Both the position numbers and the translations under genes were made by a program. Below, piece by piece: positions 1-12,414 of a DNA stretch of 64,000 bases; position 1 is the first letter of the stretch, and the number at the start of each line of letters is the position of its first letter. Origin of the DNA: Symbiodinium natans (taxonomy: Eukaryota; Sar; Dinophyceae; Suessiales; Symbiodiniaceae); contig CAJNDS010002204.1 in NCBI GenBank assembly GCA_905221605.1, forward strand, positions 211,001 through 275,000, in the 5' to 3' direction. Under the pieces are notes generated by a model. The model did not search any database. It saw only the letters and a list, made by a program, of their open reading frames with translations, and had not been told where the DNA came from.

Positions 1-1095
1 TTTGCACCCGGACTGCACCCGACCTCACCCTGACGCATCCGGGAAAGAGACCCAAAAAAAAATTGACCCAGTGACTTCTGGGTAGCAAAAGCCTTGCCCG
101 CGATCGATCATGCAAAGACGCAAAACCAACACCGATTCTTTGTGCAAGCCTGCCACTAAGGCAAAGTAACAGAAGGCTTCAGCTGCAGCATCGCTTGGCA
201 ACGCGCAACCTCTGCACAACTGAAGATAAACCCCTGTGTTGCGACTAAAACTTGGCGAAGTCTATCGACCATGGTGTCGGCAAGCTCGTTTGATCCTGCC
301 AACCTGAACCGAACTTGGCAAAGGGCACAGCACATCAAGGCAGAGAGAAGTCAGTAGAGATCCTCGTCTTGACAAACGAGTGCACTTTGCGTGCCATGGC
401 CTGCTTTGTCAGGCTGGACGTTCTGCAACTTTGTTGCATCGACGTTTAGCGACATCCCTTTGGGATGGTCCATTCGGATGCTGTCTGACCCTGCCTGCTG
501 TACTGAGCGGCCTGGAAGATGTCCAGAGTCTAGAAAACAACAAAGATCATATTACTAGAACAGGATCCTCAGAGTGGCTGACCAGAGGCGTCTGCATTTC
601 AGTCCGCCGTGAGGGCAGCCTCTAGTTCGTCTTGCTCTCTTTAGTTCTCAATAAAGGCAATCATCTCGTCGATGGAAAGCTCTCCAGAGTCATCCTCCAG
701 GGCACGACCGGAACATGACGACGGTGTGTCAAGTTATGTCTTTCCTTCGAAGCAGACTACGACCTGAGATCAACATCTTCAAAGAAGTCTGTACGTTGCA
801 GGTTCCACCGACAGCTCCATCCAAGTGCGTCCTCGTCTAATCGCTCGAAAAGAAGCTGCAAATGGGTCTTCCGGTCCTAAGCTGATGGTACACGACATGT
901 ACCTGCCACATGCCGTGACCACTACTTCCTTCAACCTCGACCTTCAACGCACCAAAAGCGATCCAGGAGTACATCTACACACCACGCCATTCGGAAGATC
1001 TGAGGACAGATCGTCGAGGAAAAGCTTGTGGCGGCACATGTTAAAGAACCTCAAGCTGCTGCACTGCTGCATCCACATACAGCTACGTGATGTAT
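1..1095. other. Intergenic DNA, no supported gene
   Basis: Only short overlapping open frames on both strands, none with recognisable motifs or convincing splice sites. Nothing else stands out in this stretch. Confidence 0.5.
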
Positions 1096-1869
1096 TTAAA
1101 ACTGAAGTGCGATAGGTCTTGAGCTACCGATTAACGGCAGAACAGTTCTGCTAACGCATGTTATGTTTCCCGTTTCCAGTGGCCGAGGATCCTTCTGAAG
1201 AACCTTGAAACACCTTTCGACTTTGGTCAAGAGTTCTTTGCTTTGGTGTGGCACGAAAACCTCAGCTTCCAGATCTGGATCTGGAAAAAAGCTGAGTTCA
1301 GGGTGTTGAATGGTGTTGAGAGGTTTTGGGCCTTTGGTGGCCTTCCTTTTGGTTCCTTTAGTGCTCGGGTGGCAGGAGCTGTGCCTCTGCAGCTCGAGTG
1401 GTTTCGAGATTTTCGGAACCCTCGGGAGTGTGCACTTTTTGGCTGGGATGTTCTTGCTTGAGGCTTGGCCTCGGACAAGCTCAACCTTAGCAGTGAATGG
1501 CTGTGGGGGTTGGTGCTGTAATGGTGTCCTCTCCAGCTTCGTGCGAAAACCAAAACAAGCCACACACACCTGCAATAATGCTGCAGGGTGCTCATCAATG
1601 TCCATGTAGCCTGACTGATCCTGCCAAGTGGGCGCCGCAATACACGGTGACAACACGCACCGGCCCTTTTGTGGACTCACTGCACTCAGACTGTGAGCGT
1701 ACAGCTTGGCTTCACCACAGAACTTGCTTGGCTCCTGATCGCACTCGCGGAAGAATTCGCGCCAACCTTGAGCTTGCAGGGCTGCCACCGAGCGAGAACC
1801 ATCGCAAGAACCATCGCAACAGGATGCAACAGGAGGGCACACGAAGGTCCAGCTAGGGCAAGATGCCAT
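1096..1869 (-). CDS. Hypothetical ORF, 257 codons
   Basis: This is one of the longer uninterrupted frames outside repeats. I do not recognise a family. The N-terminal third is Cys/Ser-rich and reads as protein-like around WREFFRECDQEPSKFC. The middle is Pro/Lys-rich and basic. The C-terminal part has an acidic stretch (FFPDPDLEAEVF) followed by a possible helix (ELLTKVERCFKVL). No signal peptide or membrane segment is evident. A frame this long is only marginally unexpected by chance in 64 kb on six frames, so composition is the main argument. It could be an internal exon whose start lies further upstream, because a second open minus-strand frame overlaps it at 1686-2111 and another candidate exon lies at 2135-2566. 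Confidence 0.33.
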   Translation of the reverse strand: MASCPSWTFVCPPVASCCDGSCDGSRSVAALQAQGWREFFRECDQEPSKFCGEAKLYAHSLSAVSPQKGRCVLSPCIAAPTWQDQSGYMDIDEHPAALLQVCVACFGFRTKLERTPLQHQPPQPFTAKVELVRGQASSKNIPAKKCTLPRVPKISKPLELQRHSSCHPSTKGTKRKATKGPKPLNTIQHPELSFFPDPDLEAEVFVPHQSKELLTKVERCFKVLQKDPRPLETGNITCVSRTVLPLIGSSRPIALQF

Positions 1870-2134
1870 TGGTACCCTGCGTGGCTGCCGCCTGCTTTAT
1901 GCGAAGCTTCACGCGCCGGATGGTTTCCTGCTCGAAGCACTTTACCCCCTTTCACCGGTTTGCTAAAATTGCACATCTCTCGCAGTGTCAGTTGCACCTG
2001 TAATGAACCTCCAGTACACTCATGACAGTATACACATCGCTCATGGTTCTTTGGCGGCTCCAAAGCCATGCCGTGCCTCGTCTGTATCCATGCGTCCTCA
2101 GATAGGCTCAATGTCCAACAGGATTGCGCTGTGC

Positions 2135-2566
2135 CTAGTAAAGAACAGACTGATCACCTACGACGCATACCTGTACCGTGGAAAGGCTTGTGGAGGAACA
2201 CGCGCCACTGCCGTCCAAAGTCCAACTGCAGCTGCAAACATCTCGGCTGATTCGACTTCGGTTTTGCCAAACCTTAGCGTTTTTTGTGTGAACCTGTACG
2301 TAGTACTTGATGCCCGGCACACCTCTACACTTCCATACAGATTTATTCTCAGACTCACGGAATGCTTCTTCAACTCTTGCTTTTGTCATGCGACCGGAAG
2401 TATCCAGAGTTCGGGGTCCAAGGCCTAAAACAGCCAAGCCACATCTGTCCGACTCGCCCGATCGCATCCATGAATCCTGCAAACTCCTCACACTTGTCAC
2501 GGAGCGCGGGCAGGAGCGGTCTCTCGGAATGTGAACCGCGGGGTCCCAGAATGGAAGCGTGCACAA
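2135..2566 (-). CDS. Candidate exon, unknown protein
   Basis: Open frame whose central part (MTKARVEEAFRESENKSVWK, then GIKYYVQVHTKNAKVW) has the charged/hydrophobic alternation of real protein, while its ends look random. The sense core probably covers about 2250-2400 and would be one exon of a minus-strand gene continuing toward the ORF at 1096-1869. No family recognised and no splice sites confirmed. Confidence 0.22.
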   Translation of the reverse strand: MCTLPFWDPAVHIPRDRSCPRSVTSVRSLQDSWMRSGESDRCGLAVLGLGPRTLDTSGRMTKARVEEAFRESENKSVWKCRGVPGIKYYVQVHTKNAKVWQNRSRISRDVCSCSWTLDGSGACSSTSLSTVQVCVVGDQSVLY

Positions 2567-5500
2567 GAACGTTAGAGTCAGGGTCTGTTTAGCGGACTCG
2601 TTTTGGCGGCAGGGCAGCTGAAGCTCATGAGAACTTGCTGTTTACCCCCAATTTTTGACAAGTTGCCATGCGCTGATTCTCAAGACCCGGCGTCTGGTAG
2701 AAGATCTCAGGGTGAAAAGATGTCAGAGACCAAGCTCACTCTGAGTTTCCTTCATTGTGGCCAAGCCTTGAAAGCATCTCCAGCTGAGAAAACCCCCTGC
2801 TTGTAGAGGTTTGTAGTCTCAGATGGGCATTCAAGCGGAAATTGTCCGATTGCTTGCATGCTTTCTGCCATTCCTCACCCGCCCGCTCGCCAGACTGCAG
2901 TCAAACCATTTATGCTGTGCTTTGCATCAAGTCTGAAACATTCGGAAGTTGCAAAAGATGGCCACCTGTGTGCCACCCGTCTGCCACAGTGCATCCAAAG
3001 CAGCATGGCACAAGTTGGTGAACTCATGCCTCAATTGAGCTGAAGCATGCTCCAGCCAGGTTCCAGCCATGAAAGAAATCACAGTGGGACTTTGGGATTG
3101 CGATTAGCCTTTGGGGGGGGGGGAGGGGAATGCACCAACCTCAAAAGGCACCGATGTAATCACAGGAAAGCTGCGCACTCATCCATTCCGGCTCTCGCTT
3201 GCAGAACCTGACGTTCCGAGCCCTTTCTAGCATCATCGAACATGCTTTCTATTGCCTCAATGTTTCACAAAGAGCGGCAGTCTCTTGCAGCACTTGCTGG
3301 CCAAGAACCCATCGAAAAGCAGAGCAAGCCTGCACGTCAGCGGTTTGCACCAAAACTCGCACAAGCTAATTTCAATATTGACAGGAATCCCAGAGAGTGG
3401 CGGCTTGGCGACGCGGACATCTGATGCCGCAACCTTGCACCTTAACAGTGCGGAGTCCGGAGGCCTGCGCTTGACTGAGCTGTGCGTGTCCACCATCCTC
3501 AGAGCTTGCACATGCTTGCAACCAGAAACTTCATCTTTGTCTGGGCCATCTCTGACGCTTCTCTGCCAAATATTGCTGCACATAGTTCCCAAAACTGCCG
3601 GGCCAGGAGTCTTGTGCGACAGGCGGATCACTCGGGCACGACAGCGCGCTAATGGAATGCCCTTGCAGACAGTCGCTGCGGTTTGTCGCGCTCAACACAC
3701 ATGTCTCCAGTCAACAGCAAGAGCAACCAAGCCTTCATATCTGCGATCCAATGCAGCAACGACGTGAACCTAGGCACGCTGCATCCCATGCTGCACTCTG
3801 CATCCCAGGTTTCGCAGCTGTCTTTCTGGATTGTTTCACGATGTGAAACGATGTTCCACGTTGCCTCGGTCATGTCCTGCAATGCTGAGGTTTGCCCATG
3901 CTTTTTGGATTCTGGAGTGTTTGCGCGAGGGCACTCTGCTGACATGGAAAGCCGGCAAAGTTTTGTCAGAAGCTTGGTCCTCTGAACCCTCGAGACCATT
4001 TTGCGCGTCTCTGTTTGGAAGCATTTGTCTACACAGGCTGTGTTGTTCTTCGTGAAGCTGTGCATCAAGGTGCCACATCGTGCCACATCGTGCCAGCTGC
4101 TTCGAGTGGTTCAACATCAACACCATGAAACGGCCAATACAAATGTCCAAATGCAAAAACGATTCTGGCCGAGGGAATCCGACTTAATAACTAGAGATAC
4201 ATTCTTCGGACACGATCAAGCACATGCCTCTGGAAAGCTCGAATGCTGCAAGGCCACTCCTCATATCCAATACCATCTTCCTCAGAATGGGAATGAATCA
4301 TTGAAAGCTTGCTGGAGCAACAGTATCTGGGTATCTGAAACTCATCAGCACTCCAGTAGCTGAGCAACAATATCCTCCACGCTCATGTTTTCTCCAATGA
4401 TCTTGTTGCAGCCTGCATGGACAAGCGAGGTGCCATCTACTCTGTCACAACCTGTGACAGTGACACAGCTGCACAATTGCCTACGGCCCAGGTTCGGAAG
4501 AAAGACTTCACCTTGGTCGCCGTCAGCTTCCTTGGCTTTTGGACGTGGTTGGACCCCTGCGCCGCTCCGAAGCCGTGCCCTTCGGGGGCGCATCTAACTC
4601 CCCAAATTGCGCGCGATGTGAGAAACACCTGCTAGACAGCTGCGAGGCGAATCCAGCAATTTGCAGCGATCGAGGACGATCAGGATCTCATTGTCGTCCA
4701 ACCTCTGGAGTGCAACAAGCCCAAGCTCTCCAGGCTCTCGAGACTCTCGAATTCCAGTTGCGCGGATTGTCGAAAACTGATTCTGTCCTCCTTGTCGAAA
4801 GGACCAAAAGCAGAGCCAGCAATATATCTAACAGATAATATGTACACAAATATATATATATATATATACAATCTATGCACATGTTTCAACTCCTGCCTAC
4901 GTTCTACCCTTATGACGATCAGCTATCCCTCATTGAGACGCAGCAACGCAGAAGCCAATGTGCACATAAAGCCAAGCGAACGCAGGCCGTTTGGGGTTCT
5001 GTGCTTGATGGTGCTGTGGGGGACTCGCAACAACAGCCAGAGGCGGTGGAGTTTGACAAACAACACAAGCTAGGCAGCTAGGCTCAAGACGATGCACCAG
5101 CAAGACGCTTCACTTATTTCTCTCTTTGACAGATGTGCCCTCTCCAATGTCCCGGACATTCTTGATGTCAGAGCATGAACTTGCCATCCCACGCGGGAAA
5201 TCCATAGGGTCCATGGGCACGAGAGATTGCGCACGAGCGGTCCGCTGTCACCTCCAAGCCCTTTTGAGCCTAGGCCTCGGACTGGGCGCCTGAAAGACAC
5301 CCTTCAATCCCGTCCAGACACCCTCCGCCCCTCGTGTCAAGAGACTATACTCCAGGCGAGCTGGACAATGCAGCACGATGCTCTTTGTGTGAGTTTGTTT
5401 GCGCAAAATGCCGAATCTGTGCTTTGTGTTGACATCATGGTCTTATGCCCTGCGGCTTGCTGCGGAACTGCCCCCACATACATATAATATGTGAGCTGCT

Positions 5501-8500
5501 TTGGTCCTCAGAACAGACACCAATACACGCACCTTGACTAGGCCCAATTGCATCCAGGCAGCAAGCCGTTGCCGTCCAAGTCGTATGTTGCGGCAATGAG
5601 ATAGAATGCGTCCTGCACAAAGACAAATGGCACAGTCCTGGTTGGCAGTTAAGCGGCTATCCTCGAAAGCGTAAAGTAAATGGACGTCGTGTTTACGCCC
5701 TTCCTGGAAAGATTGCGCCAATGTATTTCAGGCAAGAGCCCGGCAACATGAAAAATTGTGACTGCGAACTCCTTCGTACCGTGCTCGAAACCATGCGTCG
5801 ACAATGCCGCCAACACCCCCCCCTCCCCCGATGACGCGATTGATCTCGGGTTCTGTTTTCATGTATCACGTGTTGATTCAAGACTCTGCTTGCAAAGCGG
5901 GCTCTGTGGAATTATTGGAATCCTACAGCAAAAAAGAAAGCCCGCTTTTTGCAGCCGCATTGTGGTGACAACGGAACAAGAGCTCCAGATGGATCTGCGC
6001 GCGAGAAATTCGCAGATCGGCTTAGGGCCAACCATCGTGCTTCCGACTTTGCCAAGTGACACCGAAGAAAAGTGCGCTAAGTGTCAGTGACGGGGTTCCC
6101 CTGCCATATCTGTCTATGACGCTCAAAGCCGTGGAGTCCTCCAGATTCGGAGCATGGACGGCAAAGGCCTTGCGAGGGTTGGTCTTCATCTGAGCCTGCA
6201 CAGACCAAACCAATGGTACTCAGCTGCTTTCAGATCGCGCAACAAGAACCGAACCCTGACAGAAGTTGCCCTATGTTGCCCTAGTGGCCACCATAGTCAA
6301 ATCTGCACTTGAGCTTGTATTGAACTAGTGTGGAACATGCGCTTGCGCACAGCGAAAGCACTGTACAACAGCCATTGAAACATTTAAATGAGTGATGCCA
6401 GCACTGTGAGCTTTTGAGTTCCGCCTTTTCCTCTTGCCTGAGTTGCTCAGGATGTCAGGCTGCCAGTGAGGCTCTCTGTCTGCCAGTGTTGCACAGTGGT
6501 GCCAAGCCTTCTTCAGTCAAGTTGCACAATCTTAGCCCACTCTTGTGTGAGCCTCTTTCTTCTTTCCACCTGTATTCTTCATTCCGCATAGGGAGTGCAC
6601 ACAGCCGAGCATAGCCATCATGTGACGTCGTCAGCATAGCAAGAGGGTGCCTGATCATCGAAGGTTAGGTCACCTGTCTGTAGACAATGCCACCGAGCAC
6701 CGGTGCTGAGTTTCCAAGACACTGCATACACCTGCCCCAAAGCGAGTTTCGGTCGGTTTGAGCTTCCCGCGCAGCTTGCCATCCCGTGGGTCGTAGAGGC
6801 TGAACTCCTACACAAACATAGAGAGTTTGCTCACAAGATAATTGATCAAACTTAGGAAATACCGGGTTTGGAGGTGGTCGGCTGAAAAATGTGCAGAACG
6901 TTCTAAGGCTGCTAGAATATGTGATCTCGAGACTTATCGGTTTCTTGACTCCTCCTGGCTCGCATTTGTGTTCACAGACGCATCTACTCCCAACATCCGA
7001 ACCCCAGCCCCCCATCCCCACGGTTGATGTTTTTTTTCCTTCTGGTGTTTTTCTCTTCTTTGGCCTTACAGGGGAGCAGAGGACCAGGGACGGGGCACCA
7101 AACTGACCGAGGGACCTGAGCCCCCGCCAACCTTAGGGAAAAAATGGGAACCCAATCCCCGCCACTTACATGAAACATAGACAATGCGAGTTTGTGTTCA
7201 TACACAGTGATTAATATTTACTAAGCTGAGTTTGGCTCATTTACCTGTCAACGGCAACCCACTCATTGGCCTGCCTACCTTGCTTTAGCACTGATTATCA
7301 AAAGTCTTTGACAACCTGCATCTCTGGACCACGAGTGGGTCAAAGGGAGGTTTTGAAAGGGATAGGGATGCGGTGTGCGCGGGGGGGGACCAGGGACGGG
7401 TTTCCAAACCTGCGCAACGGCGGCAAAACAAACCAAGAACCACCCTCCCCCCAGCAAACCCTCAGTCCAACCACCCACCCGCCCCCTCCCCCGCCCCAAC
7501 CCACACCCACCCGCTCCAAAATCGAAGCACCGAATCTGTTGAACCAAGCGTGTTCTGGAGGGGGGGGACCCTACTGCACTGTGATCAATTCTACAAAACC
7601 TGTTCGTGGTCTCCTCGATTCGTCGCTGATCCTCCAAGGACACTTCGCCCTGCAGCCAAGCGCACCGACAAGACACAATGATGTGTAGCTGCCGGAAGCA
7701 GCACGCTGATTGCGTGAGACTTAGAGTCGCTAGAGCCGATGGCCAGCAGCGCGCCTGGAATATGGAGTGTGCCTCACCACCTGACACATGGGCACACTTC
7801 AGAATGCCCCGCCGCAACAAAGAAAACAACAAGAAGGGTGACTTGCTGTGACGTGTCCGGCCTGCCCTGATGTGCACATCCTCCTCCACGCAGCTCTCTT
7901 GCATATACGTGCATCGTCTAAGTGACAGAGAGTTGAAATTTGAGGACTCCTAAACGGGCCGGGCAGCGGCCCCGAGAGCGAAGCAGACTCTAGCTGCTCC
8001 TAGGTGCCTGCCTGTGCTTGAACCTAAACCGGAGCCAAGGGCCCCGAATACATACATATAATTACATATACATACATGCAAGCGCGAAAGCGGCTCCTCT
8101 TCCTCCTCCTCTTCGGGAGCCATTTCTGTCAGCGGAGGCTCTGCCTCGATGGGTTGGACGGGAAGGACATACGCGACATATCCTGTAATTTCAAGCTCTG
8201 GAAATCCCAATTGGACGTGAGATCCTGCTAGAGAAGCTCAACGAGTGGTGCTGCATGCAAAGACTCGTTTGACTGCAAGTTATATGGATCAATAAATTCA
8301 TAGTCCGATGCGCACCGTTGCTGTTAACCATCTTCTGACATCTTCTGGACCCACATGTAGCCGCTGATTGGGACTGCTGCCAGTGCTGGTGGTGGCGGCG
8401 GCGGAGCCTGAGAAACATGAACCTCCCTGGTCACTGTTGATCAGATGGCCTTCAAGTTACAGTAAAGCATCACTCCAAAACTGCGATGCCCCGCCCCTGC

Positions 8501-8592
8501 CTCCTCGGAGCTTGCCTGCAGGATTTACAGCTGAAAACAGCTGCATTCAGCTGCTGGCTGTCAAGGGTTGTTACATTGTTCAAGGCAAGTGA
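2567..8592. other. Intergenic DNA with short repeats
   Basis: Six kilobases of mixed DNA without a gene I can support. It contains a G-rich run near 3113-3128, exact 10-bp tandem duplications at 4071-4095 (TGCCACATCG), 6265-6284 (GTTGCCCTAT/G) and 8329-8348 (CATCTTCTGA/G), an AT dinucleotide tract near 4850-4868, and poly-pyrimidine and G/C runs at 7380-7570. Long open frames on both strands across 7275-7904 follow the low-complexity C/G runs. Confidence 0.45.
4850..4868. repeat. (AT)n microsatellite
   Basis: Alternating A and T over about 18 bases, read directly from the sequence. Confidence 0.9.
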
Positions 8593-9550
8593 TCACAGGG
8601 CTTCTGGTTGCACGTCTTGCAAGTAACCCTCAATGATGGCCTTGGCCTGTTGAAGCTGCCGACTTTTCAGATTCCAGGCATTCTGGATGGACTCCTCGAT
8701 GGCCACGAAGGCCCTCCTTTGTGAAAGACTCTCTACAGAAGCAGCATGGACACAACTGCGGTACCTGAATCTCCAAAGTGCTTGCTGTGCAGGCCCCAAA
8801 TGGTGACTGGTTAGTTACATTACATCGAGGCCGAAAACACTGCGCAAAAACAGCTTCAAGGGCAGGTGGCGATCGCTGCGCATCCAGACGAAGCTTCTCC
8901 GATGAAACCTGCGCGTCCGACAACGTTCAACAGCTTGCTTGCGACTGCGAGGCTTGAAACCATCCTAGTAGCACTCGAGATGGATTGCTGCTGCAGTGCA
9001 CTTGCTGTCTTGGGCGTGCTCCCAGTAGGATGGAGGAGTATCATTTGTGATTTCGTGAGCCAAGCCAAGGCAACTTCCATATCGGATGTTGCATCATGTT
9101 GCATCAAGTTACATCTGTTCGGGCATGTCGTGCAGCACTGCTTCTGGCAAGCAACAGGGGTCACCTAATTCTTGTGGCGGAGCTCTGCTGAGTGACTGGT
9201 GGCTGTAGTGTTTGTGACATTGCTCTCTCTGATGGGATGCACATGGGTACATCTTTTACCTTCTCAAGATTCTCAAGAGCTGGATTCTTTGCAAAAGCTC
9301 CCATCGACTCCAAAATGCTGTGGATTCGCACAGGCCCCAACTCTACGCGCACTGCTGCCATGATGCTAGCAAGCTGTGCTGGAAGGTGTTCCTCGGATGA
9401 GAAAGGGGGGGAGCGGGGGGGGGGGGTTGTCATTTGCACTACCCTACCCACTGCTCGGACTTCGCTCGACCTGCTCGTTGCATGCAGAGATCGTCGCTTC
9501 TGCAGAGGTTGGGAATTTGGCCAGTCGCAATGCTGAGGCCATGCCATCAT
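8593..9550 (-). CDS. Candidate multi-exon gene, unknown
   Basis: Two minus-strand stretches read like protein. The first, about 9200-9400, contains PAQLASIMAAVRVELGPVRI and ESMGAFAKNPALENLEKV. The second, about 8593-8720, contains RRAFVAIEESIQNAWNLKSR and QQAKAIIEGYLQDV before a stop codon at 8593-8595. Both look helical and amphipathic. The frame between them (8856-9164) is open on both strands and is ambiguous. I could not fix splice sites, so exon limits are unknown. No known domain is recognised. The 3-prime part would be the C-terminus if the stop is real. Confidence 0.3.
9086..9115. repeat. Decamer tandem repeat ATGTTGCATC x3
   Basis: Two exact copies of a 10-bp unit and a third with two changes. 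It lies inside the uncertain gene candidate, where it would weaken the case for coding. Confidence 0.85.
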
Positions 9551-9580
9551 CGGGGACCTGACTTAAACCCCAATTGATCC

Positions 9581-9944
9581 ATACGTGTATGTTCCTGTAT
9601 ATACATATATACATTATACGAATATACATATGCGCATATACACCTATGTACACACATATACATATACATATTTATATATGTATGTATACATTTTCTGCTC
9701 GCGCCCGCATGAGGAACTTGAATCACAAGCCGCGGGGAACCAGAACATGAAAGGGCAAGGGTGGATCATGGGGGGGTGACCATATACATATATATATATA
9801 TGTATATATATAGACATATATGTATATACACGTATATACACATATATAAACACATACACACACATATACACATATAATATACATAAAAACATATATACAC
9901 AACGGCGTCTCATATCCGTCATATATACATACGTATATATAATC
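9581..9944. repeat. Alternating purine/pyrimidine microsatellite block
   Basis: Mixed ATAC/ATGT/CATA tracts at 9581-9690, 9780-9900 and 9921-9944 are separated by about 90 bp of ordinary sequence (9691-9779) and a short unique piece. Alternation of A/T, A/C and G/T steps dominates. Open frames here are artefacts of the tyrosine/isoleucine/valine codons produced by the repeat. Confidence 0.9.
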
Positions 9945-12224
9945 AGATTGATCGGTGACTCCACCGGGAGCCCCGCTGTCATCGCCATGGCTGCGTAAGG
10001 CCTGAGGTCCGCCTGAGCCCCTCAACTGATGTCAGAGTTAGTTACAGTTAGTTCAGTTCACAGACTCCGCCTGATTCCAACCGCATCTGCACACCAAACT
10101 CACGCGTGAAACATGGATGTTGGTGCTTGAAATTACTGAGCCGCAAGGACTGCGATTAGTCGCCACAAGCGACAGGCGAATGCAACATCTAAAGCAGTGG
10201 GCAGCTTGCATTGTGAGATGCCATTGTTGCGAACGGCCCCGCATTTCGGAATGGTTTTGTGCTTCTTCTTGGGAGTTGTGTTTTGTTTTTGGTCCCTTGC
10301 CAAGGATAGCTGGCATGTTCACGAACAGAGGGATTCACTCGTGGGATATTGATTAAGGGTCTCGGAGTTCTGTACAGGGATTCGAAGAATAGGTGTTTTG
10401 GGTTTAGGGAGTTTAGGGCTATAGTAGGCTATTAAGGGATTTTTTGGCTTAGGGATTTGGAAGTTTTTGGTTTTGGCAAATGACGTGGGAAGAAAACAAC
10501 CCGCATGACAGTGGATGAGAAGAAAAGGCGGAAGGGCTTGGACCGGGATTCAAAACAAGAAACAAGTAAAACTTCCGGAAAAGCAAAAAAGCGAGCCCTC
10601 CGCTGCGAACTGCAGGCTTCATGACCCAGAATCTGTGGCGGCGACCGATGTTGACAATGCCTGCTGGACAGTCTCACCTTCAACTTAAATCGCGGGCCAC
10701 TATTTCTTGAAGAGGTGCGGACTGCAACACAATGCAGAATGCAGACTCCTGTTCACTCCTGCACTGGTATACCCACCCGGCTTGGTGCGATGACTGAACC
10801 TCAATGCTGTCCGATCCTCCAATGTCTTACCTTTCGCATTCGGTAGCCTCAGGAGCGCTCAACTGATCGAGCCGTGCCTTTTTCAGGTCTTGGTCGCCGG
10901 CTCTTGGCGAGACTGACCTGCACTGCTCCCCACATGCAACAACTTTTGGCTGGGTTCCCCCGGACCGCCTGCCTCGTATTCGGCAAAATCAATAACATCG
11001 ACCTCGCTGGTCTTGGTCGGATCCGAAACATGAAGGCAACGACATGCTGCAACCAGGGCTGTGGCGGCCGATCGGCTTTTCTTTCGAGGGGGTGCCTTGC
11101 AATCACACCACTGAAGCGACTGATGCTCGGCTCTTTCAACCTTCTCAATCAATTTAGCCCCTCTCCAATCCACTAGGTCACTGAGCAGAGGGGCTGCAGA
11201 GTGTCTCAAGAACTCCCTGAAACTACCCGCCCATGCTACCCTGACACACCATTCCAGACCCTCTGAATCGCAAGCAAGCATGCCTTTTGGAGGTTGCTTG
11301 CCTTCTTTTACCGGTACTTTCTTCTGTTGCCACATCCCGCCCATCAGAATAGCAGGAAGCAGCATTGGCAAGGGCGGCCAGGGCTATGACGATAGCTCCG
11401 GCAGCCAGTGAAGATGCTGCAGCTGCTGCCGAGCCGGCCTATAGCCCCGAGGCAAATTTACAGCACATATCAGCACATAAACTATACCATGCAAAACATG
11501 CCTCCTCACAGCAAGTTCCGGCCACTAGCAATTTCCGCGTTTATCTGCCATCTGTCTTGGAAGGGTTGACCCTGAGAGCAGGGCCTGCGCTGCATCTACC
11601 TGGTGAGCTGCATTCCCGCAAGATTCAGGAGCCCGGATGCATGACATGCAGGTGTCACCGTCCCAAGGCTCCAGCATTTCGGGGTGTGGTAGCCGGCGTC
11701 CCGCTTGGCGTGCCACTCGGGGTCGACGTCCAGTAGCTTGCGTCCTAAATGGTCCCAAGCTCTTACAACTTCACACAATCTACTCACATGACTTCATCCA
11801 TCACTGGCGGCATCCCTCGAAGGATTCTTGTGCGTCACAGGCACTGAGTCTTAAACCGCTTGAATTCTTGCGACTCTAGCGTGGCTAAGCCAGGAGCACT
11901 TCGTGGCGTTAACTCCGTCTGGCTCTCCTGCGCAGTATTGGAGCATTGCACCAATGGGAAGCCGTCCACGTGATCGGTAGTGCTGCTACATTGTGCACTT
12001 GAGCTTCTATCAAAGCCAGCATATTTTTCCTGGGTTTGTAGAATAGTGGGATGGAGCATGGCAATACGACCGCAAGACGATGGCTGGTGCGTTTCTGAAA
12101 GATCGGAACTCTAGCCGTAGCCAGACCCGAGAAGAAGCAGAACTGTGACAGTGCGAGTAACACCGACAGCATGGGCGACACAGACGGAGCCCCACCCAAG
12201 TGGCGTACGATGCTGCATTCCCAA
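9945..12224. other. Intergenic DNA
   Basis: No gene supported. It holds a 10-bp tandem duplication (AGTTAGTTAC/AGTTAGTTCA, about 10037-10056) and a decayed telomere-like tract at 10398-10470. Open frames at 10849-11371 occur on both strands and carry no motif. Confidence 0.45.
10398..10470 (+). repeat. Degenerate telomere-like TTTAGGG tract
   Basis: Several GGGTTTAGGG, GTTTAGGG and TTAGGG variants in about 70 bp, more decayed than the array at 20.8 kb. Confidence 0.55.
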
Positions 12225-12252
12225 CCCCCCCCCCCCCCCCCCCCCCACCCCC
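12225..12252 (+). repeat. Poly-C tract
   Basis: Twenty-two consecutive C (12225-12246), then A and a further C run. The complementary strand is a G-run able to stack as quadruplex. Confidence 0.9.
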
Positions 12253-12350
12253 CTCACTGCAGCTGGTTTTTCTGATGTGTTCACGCTGGACCCGTTTCTC
12301 CCTGATGAATCATGGGGCGGGCTGTCCAAAGCGCTGATCGGCTTTGATAA

Positions 12351-12414
12351 CCTAGATTAAATCTAGATAAATCTAGATAAACCTAGATAGATCTAGGTAG
12401 ATCTAGATAGATCG
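12351..12414. repeat. Six-fold 10-bp repeat (ATCTAGATAA family)
   Basis: Six consecutive decamers (CCTAGATTAA, ATCTAGATAA twice, ACCTAGATAG, ATCTAGGTAG, ATCTAGATAG) and a partial seventh. The core CTAG is palindromic, so each unit carries a dyad. Confidence 0.9.

Noticed and set aside
289-300. TTGATCCTGCCA, matching the 5-prime end of 18S rRNA
   Set aside because: The conserved rRNA sequence that should follow is absent, and a similar TGATCCTGCCA occurs at about 1617; a chance match.
7275-7904. 209-codon minus-strand ORF
   Set aside because: Gly/Arg/Pro-rich low-complexity translation of C/G runs, with the opposite strand also open.
9644-10025. Tyr/Ile/Val-rich ORFs over the microsatellite
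   Set aside because: Produced by the alternating dinucleotide repeat.
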